A stretch of DNA of 64,000 nt from Nocardia sp. NBC_00508 (lineage in GTDB: Bacteria; Actinomycetota; Actinomycetes; Mycobacteriales; Mycobacteriaceae), in NCBI RefSeq assembly GCF_036346875.1, contig NZ_CP107852.1, forward strand, positions 1,364,001 through 1,428,000, written 5' to 3'. Shown here one piece after another: positions 17,791-27,810 of this stretch. Position 1 is the first letter of the stretch, and every line of letters starts with the position of its first letter. The position numbers and the translations under genes were made by a program. The notes under the pieces were generated by a model. That model saw only the letters and a list, made by a program, of their open reading frames with translations. It ran no database searches and was not told the origin of the DNA.

Positions 17791-18963
17791 ATGCCCGCGA
17801 CCACCTCCACGCCATCGAGCCCCACCTCGCCGGGACATGTGCTTGCCCTGCTGCGCGCCGCGGGCCCGTTGACGCGGCTGGAACTGCAGGAACGCGCGGG
17901 CCTGTCGCGGGTGACGTTGGTCGAGCGGCTGGAGGTGCTGCGCGGCCTCGGGCTCGTTCGCCAAGCGGGCCATCGGGAATCGAGCGGCGGACGGCGTGCC
18001 GAAGTGCTCGAGGTCGACGACACCGGCCGCACCGCGCTCGTCGCCGATCTCGGACAGAGCCACGCGACACTGGCGGTGGTCGACCTGCGCGGGTCGGTGT
18101 TCGCGCGTGAGGACCACCGGCTGCCCCTGCGGCACAGTCCACGGGAGATCGTGCCGATGCTGCTCGGGACGGGCCGGAAACTGTTGCGACAGACCGGGCG
18201 AGCGGACACCCTGTGCGCAATGGCGCTGTCGGTGCCGGGGCAGATCGATCACGAGCGCGGAGTGACCGTGGCACCACCGACCATGCCGGACTGGAACGGC
18301 GCGCCGCTGCGCGAGCCGTTCGCCGACGCGCTCGGCGTCCCCGTGCTGCTGGAGAACGACGCGAATGCGTTGGCGTTCGGCGACTTCTGTGCGCTGGGCC
18401 GTCCCGGCGCGACACTCGTCGGGGTCAAGGTGGGCACCGGAATCGGTGCGGGCGTGGTGATCTCGGGACATGTCCACCGCGGCGAAAGCGGCTCCGCCGG
18501 CGAGATCGGGCACATGCGGATCGAGGGCAGCCAGCAGCGTTGCAGTTGCGGTCGCCGCGGATGTGTCGCCGCCAGTGCCAGTGGGCAGGCGCTGGCCCGC
18601 GAGTTGCGCCCGCTCGGCGTGCGCACGGTGGACGATGTCGTCCGGCTCGTCGGCGACGGCACACCCGACGCGATCAAGTCGACCGAAAAGGCCGGGCGAC
18701 TCGTCGGCACCGTGGTGGCGACGATGGTGTCGATCGTGAACCCGACCTATGTCCGCGTGGGCGGCGCGATCGGGGTGCTGCCGCCGTTTCTGGAGGGATT
18801 GCGGCGCACCGTCGAGTCGAACGCGCACTCAAGCGCACTGCGCAACCTCGACATCGGCCCGTCCCAGCTGGGCGAGAACGGCGCGTTCGTCGGGTTGGCG
18901 GGCCTGGTGGCGGACGAGATGCTATCGCCGGAGACCGTGGACGCGATGGTCGCCGCGCGATAG
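17791..18963 (+). CDS. ROK-family transcriptional regulator
   Basis: This 390-residue regulator has an N-terminal winged helix-turn-helix (about residues 14-65, LLRAAGPLTRLELQERAGLS) and a C-terminal ROK kinase-like sugar-binding domain. The glucokinase-type ATP motif VGVKVGTGIGAGVVI and the ROK zinc motif CSCGRRGCVAASASG are present. It is divergent from the sugar uptake operon with an 81-base shared promoter region, so it most likely represses it until the sugar binds. The ATG at 17791 follows GAGGGA at about 10 bases. Confidence 0.88.
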   Translation: MPATTSTPSSPTSPGHVLALLRAAGPLTRLELQERAGLSRVTLVERLEVLRGLGLVRQAGHRESSGGRRAEVLEVDDTGRTALVADLGQSHATLAVVDLRGSVFAREDHRLPLRHSPREIVPMLLGTGRKLLRQTGRADTLCAMALSVPGQIDHERGVTVAPPTMPDWNGAPLREPFADALGVPVLLENDANALAFGDFCALGRPGATLVGVKVGTGIGAGVVISGHVHRGESGSAGEIGHMRIEGSQQRCSCGRRGCVAASASGQALARELRPLGVRTVDDVVRLVGDGTPDAIKSTEKAGRLVGTVVATMVSIVNPTYVRVGGAIGVLPPFLEGLRRTVESNAHSSALRNLDIGPSQLGENGAFVGLAGLVADEMLSPETVDAMVAAR

Positions 18964-19028
18964 GACCGTGCAGCCGAGCGGCGGGCCCTCGCGGAAACTC
19001 TCGAATCGTCGATCAGCTGTTTTCGAAC

Positions 19029-22000
19029 TCAATATCGTTCGCGCAGGGCCACTTCCACCACCTCACTGTCGACCGGTTCGCTCAGACCCCACACCTCGCG
19101 CGCCAGCTGAAGTTTCCCGACCAGGCTGGCCACCAACGCCGACCTTGCCGCTGCGCCCGAGCTCCCCTGTGCCAGTACCTTGCGGTAGCGAACCGAGTCG
19201 ACAAGGGCGGACTTCACCCGCTCGTGGTCGAGATATGTCTGGAGGTCACGCCGCCACTCGCCGCTCGCGGCTTCCGGCTCGGCAGCACACCATGCGGTCA
19301 GGAACTCCTCCCGCTCCTCGGGGAGATAGCCCATTTTGTGCAGGTGCGTGGCCACGTCGTACAGCGGGTCGCCGTAGAGCGCGAGTTCCCAATCGATGAA
19401 AACGACGCGGCCATCCCGCACGATCAAGTTCTTCCGGTGCACGTCGGCGTGCACCATCCGAAATGGGCGCGCTTCGAGCGTGTTCCACGAAACGACAATG
19501 TCCGCTAGCGGCTGATCCGGGATGCCCAACCTGTGGTACAGCTCGCCGAAAACAGTGCTGCTTTCGCGATGTACGCGTGCGGTGACAGCAGACAACCGCC
19601 GGGCGAAAGCCGCGGGGTCCTCGTTCCATCCGTCCTCGACCGGCGGTAGCTGCTCGCGGGGAATCCGTCGCAGGTCGGCGAAGAGCTCCGCGACATCGCC
19701 CGGTACGTGAGACGGAACCGGGGCGCCGCGCGGCGCAATTCGATCCAGGACGTCGCCGTCGATATGGTCGTGGATCTGATAGGCGGGCTGCGTCGATTCC
19801 CAGCGCAGTCGCGGGGCCGAACCGACGAATGGCTCGATCGCCATCAGTACCGAGGGCTCGGGCCACTGCCGCAGATCCATCACATCGGCGCCTTCGACGG
19901 CGATCCGCACATTCACCGCGCCCATCACACCATCTACCCGGACGTTGTGGTTGTAGTAGCCCGCGGCGGCCTGCGACAGTGAAAGTGCCTGGTCGTATAC
20001 CGCATTCGCATCGACACCGAGTACGCGCGAGATCAACCGTGCGGCATCGCGGTCCATACTTGCCCCCGGCACCGGCGGCTGAATGCGCAATCGGGCGACG
20101 GCGGCGGCTTTCGCGACATCGGGTTCGGTCCAGCCGAACAGCGCCAGGACCGCTCGCGCCACAAGCACCAGCCCTGGGTAGACATTCGCGCCCTCGAATT
20201 CGGATATCGCCCACCGCACACTGCGAACGGCATCGTCGCGCCGCCCCCGACGCGCGTAGGCTCCGGCGCGGAACAGTTCGGCCCGCGCCCGACCCGATCG
20301 ATACCCGGCCGGTTCGAGAATCTCGCAGGCTTCGTCGAGCGCATGCTCGGCGGCGTCCAGTTCGCCCAGCGACAATCGGGCCAAACCAAGTGCGGTGTAA
20401 GCCTTTCCGAGTTCGTGCAAGGCACCGAGCTCCCGTTGCCGCTCGATGGCCGTGCCGGCCGCCTCTATCGCCAGAACCGGATCGGTGAGCGCCCGGAGTT
20501 CGGCGACGTTAGTCGCGATATTGGCCTGACCGACGACGCTTCCCGCGGCCTGGTAATGGGTGTCGGCCTCGGCCAGATACTGTGCGGCACGGTCGGTGTC
20601 GAACGCAAGCCGATAGGTGAGATGACGCAGCCGCGCCACATCTCCCAGGAACGCGTGGTCGTCCTCGTCCGCCATGGCCACGAGTTCCTCGCACAGTGCC
20701 AGGGCCTGACCGAATCGACCCTGACACATATGCAGGTCCGCCGCCCACTGCCCGGCATCGAGCCGGGCACGCCCCGATCCCCGCGACCACACGCCCTGGT
20801 AGATCGCCAAGGCATCGTCGGTATCACCTAGGATGCGGCGCGCATTCGCCGCGGCGACGGCCAGCCGATCCGCGATCGGTCCGGTCCGTTCCAAGGGAAC
20901 ATCGCGGGTCAGCCGATCAGCCTGCTTGGCGTCGCCGAGCAACACTGCCGCTTCCGCTTCCAGGCACCGCTTCAGTTCCGACAGTTCCGCCATGCCTGCC
21001 AGATTCTCATGCGACTCGCTCAGATAGCGGTCCAGATCGCTGATCACTCCGCCGATGCCCTGACTTCCGCCCGCCGCTTCGATCCGATCGACGTACTCGA
21101 GCAGCGCCACCGCAGACAGAATCCCGCCCCGGACACCGTGGTACCCCGCCTCCCGCAGCGCCGAGACCCGTCCGGCCTCGGTTTGCGCGCGGGTAAGCCA
21201 AAGGTCGTGGAGCACCGCGTGCAGAATACGCCCGACCTCGGCGTCCAGGCGCCGCCGCAGCGCAGCCACCATCAGTTGGTGCAGCTGGTAGCACTCGCGG
21301 TCGTCGCCTTCGTCCGCGGTGTACACGAACGAGTACGCGATCAAGGACGTCCATGCCGTGACATGACCGGGCAGCTCGAACTGCTGGCCGAGGGTAGTGA
21401 AGATTTCTCGATCGAAAGTGCGTGGCAGCCCCAGCAATTCCAGCATCCGGACTTCCTCGGGTCGCACGTGCTGAAGGAAGCGTTCCAGAATCGTTTCCGG
21501 AGACACCAAGTCGGCGGGCGCCACCCAACCCGCGCGATTCCGGGCATCGATAGCCAGATGCAGGTAGAACGGCACGCCCGCACTGGCCGCCGCGATCGCC
21601 GCGCGCTCGGCCGGGTCCTCGATCCCCGACGAATCGAGCAGTTCGAATCGAGCGTCCGTGGGCAGATCGTCGACCGGCGCAGTCCGTACCCGGGTCGCCC
21701 ACTCGGGATCATGCCGCTCCCAACCCAGCGGCTCACGGCTGGCGATCACGACCAGGCCGGTATCCAGCTGCGCAACCACATCGCGCAACCAGGCATCCGA
21801 CGCCGCCGCGCGGCCCTCCCGATCGGTGCCACCCATCAATGCTTCGTAGGCGTCCAGAAAGACGACGTAGGGCTCCCTGCCCGCGGTGCCGTTCTTCAAA
21901 TCCTCCGCGAACAGGTACGAAACGGCTTCCTCCAGGCTCGCGAGACTCAACTGGTCGAGCTCCTGGAGGACCGGATCATGACGTATCCGGTGTGTGCGGA

Positions 22001-22478
22001 TGGCCCGGCGTGCGCCGAGATCGAGCAGCCTGGTCGCGGTACCGAAAACCGGAATCCCGGTCGCATCGTTCAGGATTTCGGTCAGGATCTCACTGTGCTC
22101 GGCCAGCGCCAGCGACTCGGAGGTAAGCCGCAGATGCGGGTGCAGACGCTGCCACAACACCGCGCAGGCGATGTCGAAGTGATGGAACTTGATCTTCTGC
22201 GCGCCGAACTGAACACGCAGCACCGCAAGCCCATCCGCGGCCTGCCGGTGACTCGGCACCTGCAAATCCAGCACCGCCGCCGGATTCTTCTTCCCGACCC
22301 GCGCACGCAGCTCGGTGACCAGCCGTGATTTCCCGATCCCGCCGACCCCGCTGAGCAACACGACCCGGGGTTGTTCGGCGGCTTCGGCCAGTAGTTCGTC
22401 GAATCGACTCAGCACCTGCTCACGATCGACGAATGGACGGCTGGCCGATCCCGGCTGAAAACGCGCGGTCAACACCAT
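19029..22478 (-). CDS. STAND-type P-loop NTPase with TPR repeats and C-terminal APH-like kinase
   Basis: The 1149-residue protein has three parts. Residues 1 to about 450 are a STAND-like ATPase with Walker A GVGGIGKS (about 44-51), Walker [11 protein letters not shown] near 207, and a sensor-like ASREP. Residues about 500-830 are helical TPR-like repeats. Residues about 850-1149 are an aminoglycoside-phosphotransferase (APH) domain with the catalytic loop [11 protein letters not shown] (near 1011) and the metal motif IDWE (near 1028). STAND proteins switch on after ligand binding to their repeats, so the kinase is probably the effector. It is divergent from the BREX operon, which suggests defence. 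No toxin or nuclease domain is seen. The ATG at 22478 has GAGGGGGAA about 9 bases upstream. It could instead be a signalling regulator. Confidence 0.75.
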   Translation of the reverse strand: MVLTARFQPGSASRPFVDREQVLSRFDELLAEAAEQPRVVLLSGVGGIGKSRLVTELRARVGKKNPAAVLDLQVPSHRQAADGLAVLRVQFGAQKIKFHHFDIACAVLWQRLHPHLRLTSESLALAEHSEILTEILNDATGIPVFGTATRLLDLGARRAIRTHRIRHDPVLQELDQLSLASLEEAVSYLFAEDLKNGTAGREPYVVFLDAYEALMGGTDREGRAAASDAWLRDVVAQLDTGLVVIASREPLGWERHDPEWATRVRTAPVDDLPTDARFELLDSSGIEDPAERAAIAAASAGVPFYLHLAIDARNRAGWVAPADLVSPETILERFLQHVRPEEVRMLELLGLPRTFDREIFTTLGQQFELPGHVTAWTSLIAYSFVYTADEGDDRECYQLHQLMVAALRRRLDAEVGRILHAVLHDLWLTRAQTEAGRVSALREAGYHGVRGGILSAVALLEYVDRIEAAGGSQGIGGVISDLDRYLSESHENLAGMAELSELKRCLEAEAAVLLGDAKQADRLTRDVPLERTGPIADRLAVAAANARRILGDTDDALAIYQGVWSRGSGRARLDAGQWAADLHMCQGRFGQALALCEELVAMADEDDHAFLGDVARLRHLTYRLAFDTDRAAQYLAEADTHYQAAGSVVGQANIATNVAELRALTDPVLAIEAAGTAIERQRELGALHELGKAYTALGLARLSLGELDAAEHALDEACEILEPAGYRSGRARAELFRAGAYARRGRRDDAVRSVRWAISEFEGANVYPGLVLVARAVLALFGWTEPDVAKAAAVARLRIQPPVPGASMDRDAARLISRVLGVDANAVYDQALSLSQAAAGYYNHNVRVDGVMGAVNVRIAVEGADVMDLRQWPEPSVLMAIEPFVGSAPRLRWESTQPAYQIHDHIDGDVLDRIAPRGAPVPSHVPGDVAELFADLRRIPREQLPPVEDGWNEDPAAFARRLSAVTARVHRESSTVFGELYHRLGIPDQPLADIVVSWNTLEARPFRMVHADVHRKNLIVRDGRVVFIDWELALYGDPLYDVATHLHKMGYLPEEREEFLTAWCAAEPEAASGEWRRDLQTYLDHERVKSALVDSVRYRKVLAQGSSGAAARSALVASLVGKLQLAREVWGLSEPVDSEVVEVALRERY

Positions 22479-22969
22479 GGTGTGTTCCCCCTCGTGACGA
22501 GCACGGGGACGATTTTGCCAGAATCCGGCCGCACACGAACCCTGACCAGCGCAGGACATTTCGCTGGTCGAATCGCAGTAGATCTGGATGCCGGGGGGCT
22601 TAACGTTGATCGGCGTGGGCGCGGCCCGGCGGCGGCAGTAGCCGAATGGAAGCTGTAAACCTCGGTACAGTAGTAGTTTTCGTCTCCACGACACTGATGT
22701 GCGTGGCGTCGCCCTCGATCAGCAAGTTGCTTCCGATGTGCCAGCCACCGCGCAGCGCATACTCACGACCCGAAACCGGCCGCTCCCGCACCTGATCCCA
22801 TCAGCAACGTCGATCCGAGCGGACTTCTCGAGGATCCGGTGTCACAACGAAACCCGCACAGTCCCTAACGTTTTGGCGATACGCACCGATAGCATGAACG
22901 CTGGCGGATTGTCGGCTGCCCGAAGTGCCGACGAGTATGCATCGGCAGAGGAATGGTGGGGACGCACGT
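22479..22969. other. Divergent intergenic region between STAND-APH gene and pglW
   Basis: No supported gene lies in these 491 bases. The region must hold the promoters of both flanking genes, but I cannot assign clear -35/-10 pairs. The pglW ribosome site GGTGGGGA lies just before its ATG. Confidence 0.5.
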
Positions 22970-25900
22970 ATGGACGAAGTCCGCTGGATATCCGTCAGCG
23001 AGTCCAACTTCGACCACGAACGTCGCGGACTGGAGGCGATCCGCGCGAAGCTTCCGAATGTCGATCCCTGGTTCGCCTGGTCGAATTTCACCTTCACCGA
23101 ACGTTACGGCCATATCCGTGAGGTCGATCTGCTGGTGATCGCACCCAACGGTGTGCACCTGATCGAGCTGAAGGATTGGCGCGGCCGGTTGACCGTCGAG
23201 AACGGCGCCTGGATTCGCACGTTCGACAGCGGGCGCAGGAAGCCGCAACGGAATCCGCTGCACCTGGCCGATCAGAAGGCGAAGGAGCTTGCGAGCCTGC
23301 TGGCCGAGGCCGGTGCGCAGGTCTTCGTGAACAGCAGGCTCTGTCTCACCCATCCCGAATTGCGGTTCGAGGTCCCTCAGGGCGACCGGCTGCATACGCA
23401 CACCATCCGTGAGCTGGTGGAGGCGTTGCAGCAACCGCCACAGGACAGTCGCAACCGGATCACTCCAGGACGTGCCGAGAAGATCGCCGCGGCCCTGAAG
23501 CGCATCGGCATCGGCCGCAGCGAAGCAGATCGGATGGTCGGAGCCTACAAGCTGACCGAGCCGATCGACACCGGCCACACCTGGACCGACTACAAGGCCG
23601 AGCACACCGATCTGGGTACCCCTGCCCGGATTCGGATCTATCTGAGCGAACGCGGCGCGGACCAGGCCGCCCGCACGTCGGTGTACGAGGCAGCCAAACG
23701 TGAGGCGGCGGTCCTGCACCGGTTCCGTCATCCCGGGGTGGTGCGGTTCGTGGACATCGACTCCGGCGGGCATCCGGCCGGGCCTGCGTTGATCTTCGAA
23801 TACCGCCCGGACACGCTGCGGCTGGACGAGTACCTGGCCGAGTACGGCGCCAACCTCGATATCCGGGACCGGATCGCGCTGGTGCGGCAACTGGCCGAGA
23901 CGATACGGGCCGCGCACAAAGCCCGCGTCTATCACCGCAGTCTCGCCGCGCACGCGGTCCATGTCCTGCCGCGAGTACGTGACAGCACGGGCCGGGAGTT
24001 GAGCGGACCGCAGCGCTGGCAGTACCCGCTGTTGCAGATCTCGGACTGGCAGGTCGCCACCCAGCGCAGCTCGACCCGCTCGCGTGGCCTCACCCGGTAT
24101 GCGCCGACCGCCCTGTCGGCAGCGCATCTCGCGCCGGGCACGGACGTGTATCTGGCACCAGAGTTGACCGCGGCGAAGGCCGACCCGATCACCATGGACG
24201 TCTACGGGCTCGGCACGCTCACGTATCTGCTGGTGGCCGGGCAGCCACCGGCGGCGAACCAGGCGGAGCTGCTGGCCAGGTTCGAGGCAGGCCAGGGTCT
24301 GCGACCGGGCGCGGTGGTGGACGGGCTGTGCGACGACATCGATGACCTGGTCGACGCCGCGACCGCATACCAGCCGACGCGCAGGCTTGCGACGGTGGAC
24401 GAGTTCCTCGAACTGCTCGAGATCGTCGAGGACGACTTGACCGCACCCGCGGCGCACGAAACCGAGTCAGCGGCACCGGACAAAGACCCGCTGGAAGCGG
24501 TTGCCGGGGACGTGCTGGCCGACCGATGGGAGGTGCGGCGGCGGCTGGGCACCGGGTCGACGAGCCGCGCGTTCCTCGTGCGGGATCTGCGGGCCGAGGC
24601 AAAGGCACGCCAGTTCGCAGTACTGAAGGTGGCGTTGTCGGACGATCGGGTGGAGGGCTTGACCCGCGAGGCCGAAGTGCTCGGCAGGCTGCGCAAGGAT
24701 GCACGCGTCATCCAGGTCGTGGAGCCGGGCCTGATGACAGTCGGCGGCCGTACCGCGCTGCTGATCGAATACGTCGGCGATGAAAGGGAATTGGACACAC
24801 CGGTCAACGGCGGGACGGTGACGAAGCGGCGCCGCGCCGAGGACACGGTGGCCCGCCAGTTGCGCGACAGCGGCCGCCTCTCGGTGGACCAACTGGAAGC
24901 CTACGGCGAGTATCTGTTCGGCGCGGTGGAGTTCCTCGAGGGCGAGGGCGTATGGCATCGCGACCTGAAACCGGACAACATCGCAATCAGAGTGCGCCCC
25001 AATCGAACCCGGCAGCTCGTGCTGATCGACTTCTCGCTCGCCTGGTATCAGGGACAGGAACCGAGCGCGGGCACCGACGGCTACCTGGATCCGTTCGTCG
25101 GCACCATCGTCCGTTCGGCCTATGATGCGCACGCCGAACGGTACGCGCTGGCCGTCACGCTGCACGAGATGGCGTCGGCCGAGCTGCCACGCTGGGGTGA
25201 CGGGTCGATGTCGGCCCGACAGACCGACCCCAAGGAGTACCCGTACCCAGACATCGCCGCGGACGCGTTCGATCCGTCGATTCGCGATGGACTGGTCGAC
25301 TTCTTCCGTAAAGCTATGCACCGCAACATAACTGAGCGGTTCGACGACCTGAAGCCGATGCGCGACGCGTGGCGCAGGATCTTCCTGGACCTGGCTCGGT
25401 CGGTGCCGTCACGCCCGGTCACCGCCCGCCCGTCGGTCAGCGCCGCGACGGTGGACGAGGATGCCACGCCGGGTATCGCACCGGCTGAGGAAGATACGGC
25501 CGGGCAGGAGCGCGACCGGATCGCCGCACAGGTGACTCGCGAGACGCATCTGTCGACGGCCGGATTGACCTCGGCGGCAGAGCAATTCCTGTACGGGCTG
25601 GGCATCACGACCGTCGGCCAGCTACTGGACTACAGTCGCCGCAGCCTGATCAACGCCCCCGGCTTGGGTGCACGTACCCGCACGGAAATCCAGGATCGCC
25701 AACGTGAGTGGGGCAAGTTGCTCGGCGCCGCGGCGCCGCTCACGCGGGACGACCACAAGGCGGCGAACGCGGAACTGAGCGAGGCAAGCGCCGATGCCGT
25801 GGGTGATCCCGGCGAAACGGCGATGCGCACACTCAGTCTGGATGCCGTTGTGGCGCAACTGGTTCCCGAGCGAAACAACAATGGCTCCAACGCCAGGCAG

Positions 25901-27508
25901 GTCGACATCGTGACCAGGCTGCTCCAGGTGCCTGGTGCCGACGGTGTGCCCGACCTCGGTGGGTGGCCCAGCCAGAAGGCCGTCGCAACCTCGTTCGGCG
26001 TCACCTCCTCCGCGATCTCGCAGAACCTCAAGCGGCAGCGCCAGCAGTGGAAGAAGAACCCGGCGTTCCAGGCGGTGCGCAGCGAAATACTGGAACTGCT
26101 GGAGCTTCTCGGTCGCGTCGCCGCCGCGACCGAACTGGCCGACGCGCTGGTCCTGCGGCGCGGCACCCGCTTGGACGGCCGAGCGCAACGCCGCGCGTTG
26201 GCGTTGGCGGCGGTACGCGCCGTCGTCGAGGTGGAGCAGCTGACTCCGGTGGAGGCGGCATTCCGGCATACCGCCAAACGCGAGTCCGAAGACGCGGCCA
26301 TTGTGGTGGTGCTGGCCCTGGAGGCGGACGAGAACTCCGGACCGGACACCCCGTCCGCGCCTGCGCTGCTCGACTACGCGGTGCGGCTGGGCAAGCTCGC
26401 CGACCGCCTCGCCGAGCTGGAGACGCTGCCGACGGCGCGCACCGTGCTGGACCGCATGGCGGCGATCGAGCCACCTGCGGGCGCCATCGACTGGGACGAG
26501 CGCCGCATCGTGCAAGTAGCGGTGGGCGCCTCCCAGCATGCGGCGGCGACACCGCGGCTGGAGATCTATCCCCGTGATCTGCCGTTGGTGCGGGCGGCGC
26601 GCCTGACCCAGGCGGGCCTGGTGAGCTGGACACCCGGTGTCGCGCGGGACAATCAACCGGGCCTGCTGCAAAAAGAAGTACACGACCGGATCCGGTCTCG
26701 TTTCCCGGAGCTGGCCGACACCCTGCCCACCGGTTCGCGGCTGGAGTCCGCGCTGCGCGAGGCGGGCTTCGAGCTGAAGCTGGAATTACGCAGCTACGAC
26801 AACGAGCTGCGCTTTCTGCCCACCCACTCCGCCGACGCGTCCAGCTATCTGTCCGAACGGTTCCCGCGCCACGCTACGGCGACGACAGTCACCCGGTACG
26901 CGGAGGACCCCATGCTCGCGGCGGCGGCGCGGGCCGAGGAACAGCTCGGTGACGCGGCGCTCCGGGACGGCTACCGGGTGCTGACGGTTCGGACCAGGTT
27001 GAGCACCCGTGCGACCGAGGAGCTGACCGGCCGGTTCTCGGCCGAGCCGGTGTCGGTGACCGCACTGTTCCTGGCGGCGTTACACGACCTGATCCCGGCG
27101 AACGGCAAACCGACGTGGGAGACGATTCTGCGCGCCGACGTCGCCGCACCCGGCACACAGCCCGCCCGGCGCTTCGCGGAGTACGTGCGCACTGCCTGGG
27201 GTCGGATCGAGCCGCAGATCCTGGACCGTCTCGCTACCGCGGCGGGTCCCGTGCTGATGCTCGACACCCTCGCCTACGCGCGCTACGACGCAATGGGGGT
27301 GTTGGAACGGCTCGCGGAGGCCGCCCGCCACGGTGGGCGCGGACTCTGGCTGCTGTGCCCGCAGGACGACCCGGCCCGCGGACCGCGGCTGGGCACCGTT
27401 GCCGTGCCCTTCCAGGACGGTTTCAACGAATGGATTTCGTTGTCCGACGACTGGGTGCTGAATGCGCATCGCGCCACGGTGAGTGCCTCGGCAGGTGACC
27501 GGGCATGA
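22970..27508 (+). CDS. pglW: BREX type 2 serine/threonine kinase PglW (NERD + pseudokinase + kinase)
   Basis: The 1512-residue protein begins with a NERD nuclease-like domain (REVDLLVIAPNG, IELKDW near residues 48-70). A first kinase-like domain follows, in which the catalytic Asp is missing (HRSLAAHAV, His322). The second kinase domain is intact, with HRDLKPDN at 663-670 and IDFS in place of the usual DFG. Beyond about residue 860 are helix-hairpin and helix-turn-helix-like stretches. In Streptomyces Pgl, PglW is the kinase of a phage-defence system. It opens the operon pglW-pglX-pglY-pglZ-brxD-brxHI. The ATG at 22970 follows GGTGGGGA. Confidence 0.92.
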   Translation: MDEVRWISVSESNFDHERRGLEAIRAKLPNVDPWFAWSNFTFTERYGHIREVDLLVIAPNGVHLIELKDWRGRLTVENGAWIRTFDSGRRKPQRNPLHLADQKAKELASLLAEAGAQVFVNSRLCLTHPELRFEVPQGDRLHTHTIRELVEALQQPPQDSRNRITPGRAEKIAAALKRIGIGRSEADRMVGAYKLTEPIDTGHTWTDYKAEHTDLGTPARIRIYLSERGADQAARTSVYEAAKREAAVLHRFRHPGVVRFVDIDSGGHPAGPALIFEYRPDTLRLDEYLAEYGANLDIRDRIALVRQLAETIRAAHKARVYHRSLAAHAVHVLPRVRDSTGRELSGPQRWQYPLLQISDWQVATQRSSTRSRGLTRYAPTALSAAHLAPGTDVYLAPELTAAKADPITMDVYGLGTLTYLLVAGQPPAANQAELLARFEAGQGLRPGAVVDGLCDDIDDLVDAATAYQPTRRLATVDEFLELLEIVEDDLTAPAAHETESAAPDKDPLEAVAGDVLADRWEVRRRLGTGSTSRAFLVRDLRAEAKARQFAVLKVALSDDRVEGLTREAEVLGRLRKDARVIQVVEPGLMTVGGRTALLIEYVGDERELDTPVNGGTVTKRRRAEDTVARQLRDSGRLSVDQLEAYGEYLFGAVEFLEGEGVWHRDLKPDNIAIRVRPNRTRQLVLIDFSLAWYQGQEPSAGTDGYLDPFVGTIVRSAYDAHAERYALAVTLHEMASAELPRWGDGSMSARQTDPKEYPYPDIAADAFDPSIRDGLVDFFRKAMHRNITERFDDLKPMRDAWRRIFLDLARSVPSRPVTARPSVSAATVDEDATPGIAPAEEDTAGQERDRIAAQVTRETHLSTAGLTSAAEQFLYGLGITTVGQLLDYSRRSLINAPGLGARTRTEIQDRQREWGKLLGAAAPLTRDDHKAANAELSEASADAVGDPGETAMRTLSLDAVVAQLVPERNNNGSNARQVDIVTRLLQVPGADGVPDLGGWPSQKAVATSFGVTSSAISQNLKRQRQQWKKNPAFQAVRSEILELLELLGRVAAATELADALVLRRGTRLDGRAQRRALALAAVRAVVEVEQLTPVEAAFRHTAKRESEDAAIVVVLALEADENSGPDTPSAPALLDYAVRLGKLADRLAELETLPTARTVLDRMAAIEPPAGAIDWDERRIVQVAVGASQHAAATPRLEIYPRDLPLVRAARLTQAGLVSWTPGVARDNQPGLLQKEVHDRIRSRFPELADTLPTGSRLESALREAGFELKLELRSYDNELRFLPTHSADASSYLSERFPRHATATTVTRYAEDPMLAAAARAEEQLGDAALRDGYRVLTVRTRLSTRATEELTGRFSAEPVSVTALFLAALHDLIPANGKPTWETILRADVAAPGTQPARRFAEYVRTAWGRIEPQILDRLATAAGPVLMLDTLAYARYDAMGVLERLAEAARHGGRGLWLLCPQDDPARGPRLGTVAVPFQDGFNEWISLSDDWVLNAHRATVSASAGDRA

Positions 27509-27552
27509 GCGGTCAGGCCCGGAGGCGGCGACGGAGCGTGACCACGCAGGGC

Positions 27553-27587
27553 CTCGCTCATGCCAGAAAGCATACGGCATGAGCGAG
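27553..27587 (+). terminator. 12-bp inverted repeat between pglW and pglX
   Basis: CTCGCTCATGCC (27553-27564) is perfectly complementary to GGCATGAGCGAG (27576-27587) around an 11-base loop. A further copy of GGCATGAGCG overlaps the pglW stop (27503-27512). There is no U-tract, so it may be a terminator, attenuator or regulator site in the 302-base spacer before pglX. Confidence 0.5.
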
Positions 27588-27810
27588 CGCAGTCAGCGAA
27601 TACCACTGCGCGCCTTCCGCATTCCAGCGTCATATGCCGAGGTGCAGGAATGAGCGGCCCTGTTCGGCAGCCGGTCGGATACAGCGCAGCACAAGCAGCC
27701 AGACAGCGGACCGCCGCCACGACATCTGGATTCACCTACGCACGAACGGCTTTCGCGCCGGACCCGGCCATGCGCCCACAGCCACTCACCAGCGTCACAG
27801 GAGTACCCGC

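Noticed and set aside
16399..18828. A long minus-strand frame extending the solute-binding protein
   Set aside because: The extension lies antisense to the ROK gene and lacks a signal. The Tat signal starts right after ATG 17709 with a good ribosome site.
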